From Chlorobaculum sp. 24CR (GTDB lineage: Bacteria; Bacteroidota; Chlorobiia; Chlorobiales; Chlorobiaceae), in the NCBI RefSeq assembly GCF_004118635.1, contig NZ_SDGU01000045.1:1-34206 (forward strand): a stretch of DNA of 34,206 bases, read 5' to 3'. The first letter of the stretch is position 1. Every line of letters starts with the position of its first letter. The notes beneath the pieces were generated by a model. That model was not told the origin of the DNA, did no database searches, and saw only the letters and a list, made by a program, of their open reading frames with translations. This document shows positions 25,315-33,740 of this stretch, piece after piece. A program made the position numbers and the translations under genes.

Positions 25315-27221
25315 CAGTCTGCACTCTCCTGTCCGTCCTGCGGAGCCGTGCCGGTGCTGTCCGGAGCGGAGCTGGCGGGTTGCGGTGGTTTTCCGGCGCT
25401 CAGCGAATCGTTGAGCGCTTTGACTTTGGCGACGGCTTTTACGCCGACATTACCCTGTTGTGGTTTGTTCTTTTCGACAAGGTAATAGTTCATCATCTCC
25501 CGCGCGATCGGGGCGGAGATGCTGCCGCCGAAACCGGCGTTTTCGACCAGCACCGCAATGGCGATTTTCGGGTGATCCACCGGCGCGAAGCAGATGAACC
25601 AGGCGTGATCCTTGCCGTGCGGGTTCTGCGCCGTGCCGGTCTTGCCCGCCACCGTCACGCCCGCCACCTGCGCCAGCGTGCCGGTGCCCTCCTTGTTATT
25701 CACCACGCCCTGCATCGACTCCTTGATGATTTTGAAGGTCTCTTTCGAGACCGGCAGGGTGCGCGATTCATGCGGAACCGGAACGTAAATGCCGGTGCGC
25801 GTGTCGCGGTACCCCCTGACGATGTGCGGTTCGTGCCACGTGCCCTCGTTACCCAAAGTGGCGGTATAGTTGGCCAGTTGCAGCGGCGTGGCCCCAAGCT
25901 CGCCCTGTCCGATGCCGAGGCTGACCAGGTAGCCTTTCGTCCAGCGCCCTTCGCCGTAACGCTTGTTGTAATATTTGGTTGTCGGCAACAGACCTCGCCG
26001 TTCGCCAGGCAGGTCGATGCCCTCGCGCTGGCCGAATCCAAACATTTTGCCATACTTGTCCCACGTGTCGAGGCCGACCCTGAGCATGAGCTGGTAGAAG
26101 TAGATGTTGCAGGACTCGATGATCGCTTTTTTCATGTTGACCGTGCCGTGGGCGTGGCCGCCGTGGCAGTGGAAGGTGCGTCTGCCGAAGTTCCAGCCGC
26201 CGGTGCAGAAGATGGTGTCTTCGGGTTTGATGACCCCCTCTTCGAGTCCGGCGATGGCCAGCACCATTTTGTAGGTGGAACCGGGCGGATAGACCGCCTG
26301 GATGGCGCGGTTGAAGAGCGGCTTTTCGGGTGAAAAGACGATGTCGGCCCACTCTTTTTTGCGGGTCTTGCCGTTGAGGATGTCGAGGTCGAAATCGGGT
26401 TCGCTGCACAGCGCCAAGACGCCGCCGTCCGAGGGGTCGATGGCCACCACCGCGCCCGATTTGCCCGTCGCCCGGAGCAGCTTTTCGGCAAGCTCCTGAA
26501 GGCCCGCGTCGATGGTGAGGTAGAGGTCGTTGCCCTTGACGGAGGGAACATCGTTTTGGCCGTCGTTGTACTTGCCGACCAGCATTCCGAGCGGATTGAC
26601 CAGCTCGAAGCGCGCGCCCTTCTCTCCCCGGAGTTCGTCTTCGTAGGTTCGTTCGAGGCCGGAAAAGCCGATTTTGTCGTCCGGCGTGTAGCCCCGTTCG
26701 GCCAAGGTGTCGAGCTGCGCCTTGCTGACATTGCGCAGGTAGCCGAACAGGTGCGTACCGCGGAACAGCTCGCTGTATTTGCGCTTGTCCTCGATCTCGA
26801 TGATGACGCCGGGCAGCCGCCAGAGGTTCTCGCTGATGCGGGCCACGACGAACTCGTTCAGGTCGCGGTAAACGGTCGAAACGGCGAATGGGCTGTAATC
26901 ATTGGCCTGTTCGACTCGCTCCCTGAGTTCATCGACCGGAATTTCAAGCAGGTTGGCCAGGTACGGCACGCTCGATGGGCGCAGTTCCGAAGGGATGATC
27001 TTGAGCGTGTAGAGCGCCCGGTTTTCGAGCACGGTCGCGCCGTTGCGGTCGATAAAATGGCCTCTCGGCGCTTGCTCCCGTATTCGCCTGACGCTTCCCG
27101 ATCTCGAACCGATGTCGTCATGCCGGACAATCTGAAGCCACGCCAGACGCCCCGTAAAAAACAGGAATGCGGCTGCTACGAGAACAATGGTCAGCTTGAT
27201 TCCGCGCTGAAAATCGTCCAT
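25314..27221 (-). CDS. mrdA: penicillin-binding protein 2 (elongasome transpeptidase)
   Basis: The 635-residue protein is anchored by one N-terminal membrane segment (about 8-26) and cross-links peptidoglycan during side-wall growth. A dimerisation/pedestal domain with RGHFIDRNG at about 53-61 precedes the transpeptidase domain with its three active-site motifs: S315-x-x-K318 (PGSTYKM), S370-C-N372 and K527-T-G. It also has a Cys/His-rich stretch (FCTGGWNFGRRTFHCHGG) where other PBP2 proteins carry a zinc site. The C-terminal 60 residues are Lys/Ala/Pro/Ser-rich and probably disordered. It lies three bases after mreD, with RodA and MreB not adjacent. Confidence 0.95.
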   Translation of the reverse strand: MDDFQRGIKLTIVLVAAAFLFFTGRLAWLQIVRHDDIGSRSGSVRRIREQAPRGHFIDRNGATVLENRALYTLKIIPSELRPSSVPYLANLLEIPVDELRERVEQANDYSPFAVSTVYRDLNEFVVARISENLWRLPGVIIEIEDKRKYSELFRGTHLFGYLRNVSKAQLDTLAERGYTPDDKIGFSGLERTYEDELRGEKGARFELVNPLGMLVGKYNDGQNDVPSVKGNDLYLTIDAGLQELAEKLLRATGKSGAVVAIDPSDGGVLALCSEPDFDLDILNGKTRKKEWADIVFSPEKPLFNRAIQAVYPPGSTYKMVLAIAGLEEGVIKPEDTIFCTGGWNFGRRTFHCHGGHAHGTVNMKKAIIESCNIYFYQLMLRVGLDTWDKYGKMFGFGQREGIDLPGERRGLLPTTKYYNKRYGEGRWTKGYLVSLGIGQGELGATPLQLANYTATLGNEGTWHEPHIVRGYRDTRTGIYVPVPHESRTLPVSKETFKIIKESMQGVVNNKEGTGTLAQVAGVTVAGKTGTAQNPHGKDHAWFICFAPVDHPKIAIAVLVENAGFGGSISAPIAREMMNYYLVEKNKPQQGNVGVKAVAKVKALNDSLSAGKPPQPASSAPDSTGTAPQDGQESAD

Positions 27222-27224
27222 GGC

Positions 27225-27713
27225 TCAATCCTTCAGCAGTTTTTTCAGACCGAAGTGAAAGGCGAGCACGGCGAGCGCCATGCTCATGAGGGTGCCGATG
27301 ATGACCGTCTCCGGGAGCCTGATGTAGAGTGGGAGCGAGAGCGGGTCGGAGAGGATCGACTGAAGCAGATTGCCGACGATGAGGGCAGTCAGGGTCGCGA
27401 AGTAGAACATGCGCTTTTTCTTGACCGAGGTTGCGTGGCTCTCTTCGGGCACATGGAAGAAGCCCGCCGCGAAGCCCTCAACCGTACCCGTGAGCGCCGA
27501 CAGGCCGAGGTTGCCCGACAGGATGCCTGCAAGCAGGCCCGTCGCGAAGCCGAAGGAGGTGCCGGTTCTCTGGCCTACCGACATGGAGATAAAGGCGATG
27601 AAGATGGCCAGAATGTCTGGCGATACATGCAGAACGAGCAGCCTCGAAAAGAGGAAGCGCTGCAAGAAAGCCAGAATGACCGCAATAGTTATATAGAGAA
27701 AATATTTTTTCAA
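27225..27713 (-). CDS. mreD: rod-shape protein MreD
   Basis: A 162-residue integral membrane protein with about five hydrophobic segments. The pattern MKKYFLYITIAVILAFLQ, then VSPDILAIFIAF and GFATGLLAGIL, is that of MreD, which works with MreC and PBP2 in the elongasome. It begins three bases after mreC and ends three bases before mrdA, in the normal mreC-mreD-mrdA order, which supports the call despite low family conservation. Confidence 0.9.
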   Translation of the reverse strand: MKKYFLYITIAVILAFLQRFLFSRLLVLHVSPDILAIFIAFISMSVGQRTGTSFGFATGLLAGILSGNLGLSALTGTVEGFAAGFFHVPEESHATSVKKKRMFYFATLTALIVGNLLQSILSDPLSLPLYIRLPETVIIGTLMSMALAVLAFHFGLKKLLKD

Positions 27714-27716
27714 AAG

Positions 27717-28634
27717 TCAGGGCCGTTTGTCGTTTGTTGGCTGTGGTTGCTGCTGCGTCGCCTGGTTTACGCTCCCTTTTTCCGGAATGTCAGGCGACTG
27801 CATCAGCTCGATTTTTTCCATCGACGGTTTCGCCAGTGAGATGAGCACCCACGACAACGATGAAAAATCGACCGCCAGACGCACATCGACCTTGTAGAAA
27901 AGTTTGTCTTTCGATACGCGGATGATCTGGCCGACCGGAATGCCCCGGCTGGCGAAGGTGCTGTAATCGGAGGTCGTCACCCGTTCGCCCACGAGCAGCT
28001 TGCTGCTGACCGGCACGTGATCCAGCATGGCCAGGCGTTCGTTGCCGTTCCGCCAGGCCAGCAGGCCGTTGGTGCGGGTGCTGTCGCTGACGACGCTCAC
28101 CATGAAGTTCCGGTTGATGACCGGCATCACCTTCGCGTAGTTGGCGGAGACTTCGATGACGCGGCCAACCAGTCCGTCGGGCGTCAGCACGGCCATGTCT
28201 TTGGCGATGCCCCGGCGCGAGCCGGCGTCGATGATGAGCATGTTGTCTGTCGAGCTGAAGCGCCGGTCAACCACGCGGGCGACCTTGTAGTTGCCGACCC
28301 ATTGCGGCGCAGTCGCCTGAATGGCGTTCAGCGCGCTGGCGTCACGGAGCACCGCCTGCTGGCGCAGGAGCTGGCTGAAGAGTCGCGCGTTTTGCAGAAA
28401 GAGCTGCCGGTTGTCCCGTTCCAGCGTAAAAATAGCGGCAGCGTCGGTGAACTGCCGGGATATGGCTGCGTTGATGACGAGCCCGCGCTCGCGGATCGCA
28501 TCGAGCGTCTCCTTGCGCTGAAGCTGCATGAGCATGATGGAGAGAGCGCAATACAGCAGAAAATAGAGATATGCGGTATGCTTGGCGATAAAACGGAAAA
28601 AGCTCGACACGTCCGTTGTCTTCCTGGTTAACAC
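27717..28634 (-). CDS. mreC: rod-shape-determining protein MreC
   Basis: The 305-residue protein has a short cytoplasmic tail, one membrane segment (about 17-36), a coiled coil (about 60-95) and a periplasmic double beta-barrel with the family motif IDAGSRRGIAKDMAVLTPDGLVG. It links the MreB filament to PBP2. The start is a GTG at 28634; AGGAAG about ten bases upstream supports it, and no in-frame ATG lies close by. The 3' part is Pro/Gln-rich. It opens the operon mreC-mreD-mrdA-oxidase. mreB, often upstream of mreC, is not there. Confidence 0.93.
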   Translation of the reverse strand: MLTRKTTDVSSFFRFIAKHTAYLYFLLYCALSIMLMQLQRKETLDAIRERGLVINAAISRQFTDAAAIFTLERDNRQLFLQNARLFSQLLRQQAVLRDASALNAIQATAPQWVGNYKVARVVDRRFSSTDNMLIIDAGSRRGIAKDMAVLTPDGLVGRVIEVSANYAKVMPVINRNFMVSVVSDSTRTNGLLAWRNGNERLAMLDHVPVSSKLLVGERVTTSDYSTFASRGIPVGQIIRVSKDKLFYKVDVRLAVDFSSLSWVLISLAKPSMEKIELMQSPDIPEKGSVNQATQQQPQPTNDKRP

Positions 28635-29001
28635 ATTGGCGCACTTCCTGCCTCCTGTTTTTCCGGCGAGAAACCGGAACAGGTGTTGTCAGGGTGATCT
28701 TGTTTTGCAATAGTCTTGATTCGGTAGCCTCGATCCGGAGCGTTGGCGGCCGGACGGTACTGGCAACGAAACGAAAATATAACAGATAGAGCGGCTTTTC
28801 TCCGATGAATTTTTCAGCCATGCCGTTGCTTCGGAACTGCCGGGCTGAAAACCGTTTTTTTGCTTTTTGGGCTGAAATGACGATTTTGAGCATCACGACC
28901 GTCGGTCGAGGAAGCGTTCGCGCCAGATGGTGGCGAGTTTCTCTCCATCCGGCGCGTCAGCCCGGCATACGGGAACTCTTGCCAAAATATTGCAACAGCG
29001 C
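28635..29001. other. divergent intergenic region between mreC and the GroES-like gene
   Basis: About 370 bases hold the start regions of two divergent genes. I find no gene, terminator or palindrome here. Open frames are not preceded by ribosome binding sites. Confidence 0.45.
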
Positions 29002-29397
29002 ATGTTATTTGACAAACGCAGAAACGCTACGGATAAATTCATCGTCGTCGGAGACCGGGTGCTCATCAAGCCGAAATCGCTTGACGAAACAACCAAATCG
29101 GGCATTTACCTTCCGCCGGGCGTTCAGGAGAAGGCCAAAATCCAGAGCGGCTACGTGCTCAAAACCGGCCCGGGCTATCCGGTCGGCCCGCCCTCCGACA
29201 ACGACGAGCCGTGGAAAGAGCGGGCCGAAACGCCGCAATACATTCCGCTTCAGGCCAAAACCGGCGATCTGGCGATCTTTGTCCAGAACAGCGCTTACGA
29301 GATCGAGTACGCGGAGGAGCGCTATCTGATCGTGCCCAATTCTGCCATTCTCCTTCTGATCCGGGAAGACGACGACCTGGAAGACTATCTGAGTTGA
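29002..29397 (+). CDS. GroES-like co-chaperonin paralogue with internal insertion
   Basis: This 131-residue protein has the GroES fold signature: VVGDRVLIKPKSLDETTKSG, the GIYLPPG mobile-loop part, KIQSGYVLKTGPG, and the closing EIEYAEERYLIVPNSAILL. It is longer than GroES (about 95 residues) because a segment of about 25-30 residues rich in P, E and D (about 56-80, including YPVGPPSDNDEPW) is inserted after the first beta strands. The mobile loop keeps G-I-Y-L-P, so it could dock on GroEL. There is no groEL next to it, so it is probably a second GroES-like protein of the kind seen in Chlorobi and Bacteroidetes, not the main GroES. ATG at 29002 has no strong ribosome binding site; an upstream in-frame extension to 28927 has no similarity to the family. 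Its terminator lies 47 bases downstream. Confidence 0.83.
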   Translation: MLFDKRRNATDKFIVVGDRVLIKPKSLDETTKSGIYLPPGVQEKAKIQSGYVLKTGPGYPVGPPSDNDEPWKERAETPQYIPLQAKTGDLAIFVQNSAYEIEYAEERYLIVPNSAILLLIREDDDLEDYLS

Positions 29398-29444
29398 ATC
29401 ACCGGAGAGGGGCGGATTGGCGTCCGCCTTCCAGTTCCGGCTCT

Positions 29445-29477
29445 GCTCCTCTTCGGCTGTCGAGGAGCCTTTTTTTA
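29445..29477 (+). terminator. rho-independent terminator after the GroES-like gene
   Basis: GCTCCTC (29445-29451) and GAGGAGC (29462-29468) form a perfect stem with a ten-base loop, followed by a C and seven T. It precedes nadA by 25 bases. Confidence 0.9.
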
Positions 29478-29502
29478 TTCATTTTTTTTCCGATGTATCG
29501 AT

Positions 29503-30471
29503 ATGACCACAGCAACCGATATGCAGAAAGAGGCGGCGGGCTTTTCGACCCAAGAGCTGCTCCAGAGAGTCGAGGCGCTCAAAAAGGAGATGAACGCCGT
29601 CATTCTCGCCCACTACTACACGTTGCCGGAGATCCAGCAGGCGGCGGACATTGTGGGCGACAGCCTCGCGCTCGCGCGGGCCGCGGAGCAGAACTCGGCG
29701 GACGTGATCGTCTTTGCCGGGGTTTACTTCATGGCCGAGACCGCCAAGATTCTCAACCCCGGCAAGCTGGTGCTCATGCCCGACGCAGGCGCTGGGTGCC
29801 CCTTGGCCGACAGTTGCCCGGAGGAGGAGTTCCGCGCTTTCCGAGAGGCGCACCCCGACGCCATCGCCATCACCTACGTCAACTCGACGGCGGCGATCAA
29901 GAAGCTCTCGGACATCATATGCACCTCGTCCAACGCCGTGCATATCGTGCGCCAGATTCCGCCGGAGCAGCAGATCATCTTCGGCCCCGACCGCAACCTC
30001 GGCGCGTGGGTGAAAAAGCAGACGGGGCGCGACATGCTGCTCTGGCAGGGCTTCTGCTACGTGCACGAAGCCTACTCCGAGCTTTACATGATCCAGTCGA
30101 AAGCGATGCATCCCGGCGCGGAGCTGATCGCCCATCCTGAGTGCCGCGAGGAGGTGCTGCGCCACGCCTCGTTCGTCGGCTCGACCTCGGCCTTGCTCGA
30201 CTACACCGAAAAGAGTCCGTCGCAGAGCTTCATCGTGGCCACCGAGCCGGGCATTCTCTACGAAATGGAGAAGCGCTCGCCCGGAAAAACCTTCATCCCC
30301 GCGCCCAAAGACCCCGCCAACCCGCGCAGTGTCTGCAAGCAGATGAAGCAGAACACCCTCGAAAAGCTCTACCTCTGCATGGTGAATCGCGCACCGGAGA
30401 TCACCGTTGACGAGCAGCTCCGCGAAGGAGCGCTGAAGTCGATCCGGCGAATGCTCGAAATGTCCGCCTGA
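29503..30471 (+). CDS. nadA: quinolinate synthase A
   Basis: The 322-residue enzyme condenses iminoaspartate (made by NadB) with dihydroxyacetone phosphate to form quinolinate. It binds a 4Fe-4S cluster through three cysteines; by spacing these are C99 (GAGCPLAD), C185 (WQGFCYVHE) and C278 ([10 protein letters not shown]). The substrate-binding motif [11 protein letters not shown] is near the N-terminus. Length is normal. The cluster is oxygen-sensitive, which suits an anaerobe. nadB and nadE lie 9-10 kb away in the window. Two ATGs at the start (29503 and 29521) are possible; the first is used here. Confidence 0.95.
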   Translation: MTTATDMQKEAAGFSTQELLQRVEALKKEMNAVILAHYYTLPEIQQAADIVGDSLALARAAEQNSADVIVFAGVYFMAETAKILNPGKLVLMPDAGAGCPLADSCPEEEFRAFREAHPDAIAITYVNSTAAIKKLSDIICTSSNAVHIVRQIPPEQQIIFGPDRNLGAWVKKQTGRDMLLWQGFCYVHEAYSELYMIQSKAMHPGAELIAHPECREEVLRHASFVGSTSALLDYTEKSPSQSFIVATEPGILYEMEKRSPGKTFIPAPKDPANPRSVCKQMKQNTLEKLYLCMVNRAPEITVDEQLREGALKSIRRMLEMSA

Positions 30472-30483
30472 TCCGTCGCCGCC

Positions 30484-30523
30484 GCCGGGCCGCCACTCCG
30501 TTCGACAAGCGTTGCGGCCCGGC
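30484..30523. terminator. strong G+C-rich hairpin after nadA
   Basis: GCCGGGCCGC (30484-30493) pairs perfectly with GCGGCCCGGC (30514-30523). It lies 13 bases after the nadA stop. There is no T-run on the forward strand, only AAAA, so it may be a weak terminator or an mRNA 3' stabilising structure. Confidence 0.5.
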
Positions 30524-30629
30524 AAAATCTCCGTCCGTCCGTTCCTCCGCTGTTGCCGCTGTTCTCCGATTCTGCGTATCTTGCTTTTGAAGTGCTCTTT
30601 GATTATCAATCCTTTCAGCAAGAATTCTC

Positions 30630-31376
30630 ATGCGCTTTCTGACCCTTCGCATCGCCGCCATCACGGCGCTTTTCTTCGCCCAGCAATTCCAGCCCGACGC
30701 CAACGCTTGGCACGACAAAACCCATCTCACCGTCGCCGAGGCCGCCGGGTTCGACCTCTGGTACAGCGCCGCCGCGCCCGACGTGGCCAAGTCGAAAGAG
30801 ATGTTCGGCCCGGTCGAAAGCCCGAACCACTACTACAACAACAACGCCAACAAGCGGGTCACGCCCGAAATGGTGATGGCGCAGGTCGGGCGCTACAACC
30901 AGCCGGGCGACGACGAAGGGCATCTGTACGGCGCGATCATCGGTGCGGTCAGGGATTACCGGGCGATGAAAAAGAGCGGCAAATACGCGAACTATCCGCT
31001 GGTCTATTGCGCCCACTATTGCGGCGACCTCTCCATGCCGCTGCACAACACCCGCTACGACGACTTCAACAAAGAGCGCCACAGCATCAATGACGGCATC
31101 ATCGAGAACAGCGTGCGCCGCAACATCGGCTATATCCAGCGCATGATGCGTCCGCCGGTTATCAACAGCGAAGCCGATCTGGCGCGTGAGATCGCCGTCG
31201 TCGCCGAATCGGCCCGCAAGCTCGGCCTGAAGATCCGGAGGGAAAAGCGCGACATGAGCGTCGATGAGACCTACACCCAGGTGATCCGCAGCGCCTCGCT
31301 TTTCAACGCCATTCTCGCCTGGCTCGAAAGAACGCAGACGCCCACCGGCGAAAGAGCTGCGGCCATAACGAATTGA
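30630..31376 (+). CDS. secreted P1/S1-type (phospholipase C-like) zinc nuclease
   Basis: The 248-residue product has a signal peptide ending in the cleavage motif ANA (24-26). Processing would leave tryptophan 27 as residue 1 of the mature chain, followed by HDKTH. In P1/S1 nucleases and bacterial phospholipase C this terminal Trp and nearby His are zinc ligands. The metal motif HYCGDLSMPLH (H129, D133, H139) matches the family HxxxDxxxPLH pattern, and further histidines (H98, H149-like) follow. It should cleave single-stranded nucleic acid or phospholipid outside the cytoplasm; the choice is not settled by sequence. The next gene starts 15 bases later, so the two may be co-transcribed. The nucleotide or phosphate scavenging role is inferred. 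Confidence 0.82.
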   Translation: MRFLTLRIAAITALFFAQQFQPDANAWHDKTHLTVAEAAGFDLWYSAAAPDVAKSKEMFGPVESPNHYYNNNANKRVTPEMVMAQVGRYNQPGDDEGHLYGAIIGAVRDYRAMKKSGKYANYPLVYCAHYCGDLSMPLHNTRYDDFNKERHSINDGIIENSVRRNIGYIQRMMRPPVINSEADLAREIAVVAESARKLGLKIRREKRDMSVDETYTQVIRSASLFNAILAWLERTQTPTGERAAAITN

Positions 31377-31391
31377 TTTTCCGCAAGTTGC

Positions 31392-32471
31392 ATGGCTGAA
31401 AAGAAACATCTCGACAGGCTCAGGGCTGGAGTCGGAAGCTGGAACCACTGGCGCAAAGCGCAGCCGGAAATCCGGCCCGACCTCAGCCAGGCCGATTTCA
31501 GCGCCGCCGACCTGAAAGGCATCGATCTTTCGGAGGCCGACCTCACCGGCGCGACGTTTGCGAAAGCGAAGCTCTCCGGCGCGGATTTGCGCGGGGCCGA
31601 TCTGCGCGGAGCCGACCTGTCGGGCGCGCGGCTCGACGGCATAAACCTGAGCCGCAGCACCATCGATCTTTCCACGCGCTACGACGGCGTCACGGGGTGC
31701 CAGATCGGCGTCAACGGCCTCTACTCGCCCTCGACCGACTCGGCGGCTCTGGTGCGCCTCGACCCGTCCGGCAACTCCATGCAGGGATCCAACGCCGAGG
31801 CGGTGGTCGAAAGCCTGCGCCACGCCCGCAAGCTGCACACCTTTTCGGTGACACTCGCCGGAATCGCCCTCTTGTTCATCGTCATCAAGCCCAAAACCAT
31901 CACCCTGCCGTACCTGGCCGGGTCGTTCAAGTTCGATGATTTCAGCTATGCCTTTCTGGCCACCATTCTCTCGACGGCGCTCCTGAGCCAGGTCGCCTCG
32001 TTCATCGACTCGGCGCTGCAAGGCGCGCGCTACCTCAACGACCGGCGGGCGGCGATGCTGGTCGGCCACTTTCCGTGGCTGCTTTCCAAGTACGAGAGCG
32101 ACCCGGCGAACCAGCGCCAGGCGCGGATTCTGCGCTTTTTCATGATCTTCCATCCGATGATTTACCTCTACTTTTTCGTCAAGTGGAGCGCCCTCGGCGT
32201 CGGCGACTGGGACTCGGTCATCCGGCACTACGAGCAGATGCCGGTCATTTTCGGCGAATACCTCCTGCCGGTGATCTACGTCATTCTCATCCGCATCTGC
32301 CTGCACCTCTTCCGGCTCTCCGAAGGCTTTCAGAAGCCCATCCTCTTCGATGCCGAAACCGAACGCAGCCGTCGCACCGATATGGAACGCCTCACCGAAG
32401 CCTTCGAGCGCCAGTCCACGCTTACCGCCGAACTGGTCGAGGTGCTGAAAAAGAGGGGAGAGAAGGGGTGA
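31392..32471 (+). CDS. pentapeptide-repeat membrane protein
   Basis: The 359-residue protein begins with about 30 residues (GSWNHWRKAQPEIRPDL) and then about 13 A(D/N)LXX pentapeptide repeats (about 34-100), which form a right-handed beta-helix. After a linker there are hydrophobic segments near 146-162, 180-200, 248-272 and 290-310, so it is a multi-pass membrane protein. The C-terminus is a charged helical tail with LTEAFERQSTLTAELVEVL. The function is unknown; proteins of this layout occur in various bacteria, some near defence or stress genes. It follows the nuclease gene by 15 bases. Its last 50 codons are present again as a fragment at 33395-33574. Confidence 0.8.
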   Translation: MAEKKHLDRLRAGVGSWNHWRKAQPEIRPDLSQADFSAADLKGIDLSEADLTGATFAKAKLSGADLRGADLRGADLSGARLDGINLSRSTIDLSTRYDGVTGCQIGVNGLYSPSTDSAALVRLDPSGNSMQGSNAEAVVESLRHARKLHTFSVTLAGIALLFIVIKPKTITLPYLAGSFKFDDFSYAFLATILSTALLSQVASFIDSALQGARYLNDRRAAMLVGHFPWLLSKYESDPANQRQARILRFFMIFHPMIYLYFFVKWSALGVGDWDSVIRHYEQMPVIFGEYLLPVIYVILIRICLHLFRLSEGFQKPILFDAETERSRRTDMERLTEAFERQSTLTAELVEVLKKRGEKG

Positions 32472-32515
32472 GAATGACTTGTAATCGCCAGATTTTATCT
32501 AAACTCTTGTGAAGC

Positions 32516-33130
32516 ATGAGCAGATTTTCAGTTGTTTCGATGCGCCGAATTGGTGTTCTGTTTTTCTTTTCGATCCTGACGCTTTTCGCGGATTGCGGCC
32601 AAGCCATGGCTCGCAGGCAATCCTTTGACGAAGCGGCGGCTGGGGTAGTCAATGCCTTCAGGTCGAGAGACCAGGCCCGGTTGAACCGCTTTGTTAATTC
32701 AGAGCAAGGCGTGATCGTCATGTATCGCGAGGGTGTTTACAACGTTTTCAAAGCTGTTTCAAGGATCGATTTCGCAAAGCCCGTGCCGGGATATTTTCCC
32801 TATCCGAAGCTCAGTAGCGCAGCGCCGCTCAGGTACGCGCCGTTGCCGGAGTACGATTGCCAGCGCGAGGCGTGGTCGAAAACCGGCCTGTTCTGCGACC
32901 CAAAACACCGGGATGTTTTGTTGAGCACCACGGCGATTAACCTGAAGCGGAACGGACTGAAGGAGATTTCGCAGGAAACGATCGACCGCTTTCGAGCGCT
33001 CGAAGCGAAAAGCGTTCGGGTCGTACTGGTTGACGTGAATGGAAACGATCTGGTGTTTTATCTGACGAGAATCGGCGAGCGCTGGTATTTGACCATCCTC
33101 GACCGCGTCTCCAGCGATTGCGGCGCTTGA
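32516..33130 (+). CDS. unknown exported protein (204 aa)
   Basis: I do not recognise this family. The product has a hydrophobic N-terminal signal (MRRIGVLFFFSILTLF from the ATG at 32540) ending near ADCGQAMA, which could be a signal peptidase I site after AMA or a lipobox-like LFADC. The mature part holds a mixed alpha/beta sequence of about 170 residues with three cysteines besides the one in the signal. The region FRSRDQARLNRFVN and the late RVVLVDVNGNDLVFYLTRIGERWYL strands resemble small NTF2-like domains, but only weakly. ATG at 32516 or 32540 could start it. It follows the pentapeptide gene by 44 bases. Confidence 0.6.
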   Translation: MSRFSVVSMRRIGVLFFFSILTLFADCGQAMARRQSFDEAAAGVVNAFRSRDQARLNRFVNSEQGVIVMYREGVYNVFKAVSRIDFAKPVPGYFPYPKLSSAAPLRYAPLPEYDCQREAWSKTGLFCDPKHRDVLLSTTAINLKRNGLKEISQETIDRFRALEAKSVRVVLVDVNGNDLVFYLTRIGERWYLTILDRVSSDCGA

Positions 33131-33218
33131 GCATGGAAAGATGATTTGTGCGGCTGGGTCTTTGAAAAGAAGCGTTCCCGGAGAAATCGATAAAAATTAC
33201 TGGAGCACCATTCTTTTC

Positions 33219-33245
33219 TGTCATGCTGAGCGAAGCGAAGCATCC
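33219..33245. repeat. short dispersed repeat TGTCATGCTGAGCGAAGCGA
   Basis: The sequence TCATGCTGAGCGAAGCGAAG followed by CATCC matches a repeat class (TCATxCTGAGCGAAGCGAAG type) common in intergenic DNA of many bacteria, including Bacteroidetes and Chlorobi, as I recall it. Only one copy lies in this window. Confidence 0.4.
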
Positions 33246-33394
33246 AGCGCCATTTTACCGTTGCATCGAGCGGCTTTGATGTCGGAATCACGTTTTTTGC
33301 TTCGGTAAGGCGTATCTTTTTATGCGTCGTTTGTACTTATAACTGTTCACAGGTTTACCCCAAACCATGTTGCCACTCTCACTTGCGAGCATTA

Positions 33395-33574
33395 ATGAAG
33401 CGCATCTTCTGCCTCTCCGAAGGCTTCCAGAAGCCGATCCTTTTCGATGCCGAAACCGAACGCAACCGCCGAACCGACATGGAACGCCTCACCGAAGCCT
33501 TCGAGCGCCAGTCCACGCTTACCGCCGAACTGGTCGAGCTGCTGAGAAAGCGGGAGGGGAAGAGGGGAGAGTGA
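33395..33574 (+). pseudogene. duplicated 3' fragment of the pentapeptide-repeat membrane protein gene
   Basis: From about 33401 the sequence repeats the 3' end of the gene at 31392-32471 (about 32316-32468). The encoded LSEGFQKPILFDAETER, then RRTDMERLTEAFERQ and STLTAELVE are identical, and most nucleotide differences are at third positions. A short in-frame ATG at 33395 would give a 59-residue peptide, but the repeats and membrane segments are missing. It is therefore a fragment, not a working copy. No ribosome binding site precedes it. Confidence 0.8.
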
Positions 33575-33740
33575 TGAATTGGGGAAGAGCGGGAGAGCTT
33601 ACATTGTAGAATCAACATGTTTTGTCAGCCTGTCAGTGAGCGAACAAGCGAATGGTTCCGATACTCGACATTGACAAAATGGCAGCAATAGGCTTCGTGG
33701 TTTGCCTTAGATCAATAAAACCAGTTACAAGGAGAATCAC

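Larger units (their letters stand above)
33131..33740. other. intergenic region with a repeat and a gene fragment
   Basis: About 600 bases without an intact gene. It contains the short repeat at 33219-33245, an A+T-rich part and the duplicated 3' fragment of the pentapeptide gene (33395-33574), then the leader with the ribosome binding site of the last gene. Confidence 0.5.

Noticed and set aside
26556-27839. 427-codon forward frame across mrdA-mreD-mreC
   Set aside because: It crosses three clear reverse-strand genes with intact motifs.
30615-32306. 563-codon reverse frame opposite the nuclease and pentapeptide genes
   Set aside because: It spans two genes with clear signal peptide, metal and repeat motifs on the forward strand; its own sequence has no recognisable domain.
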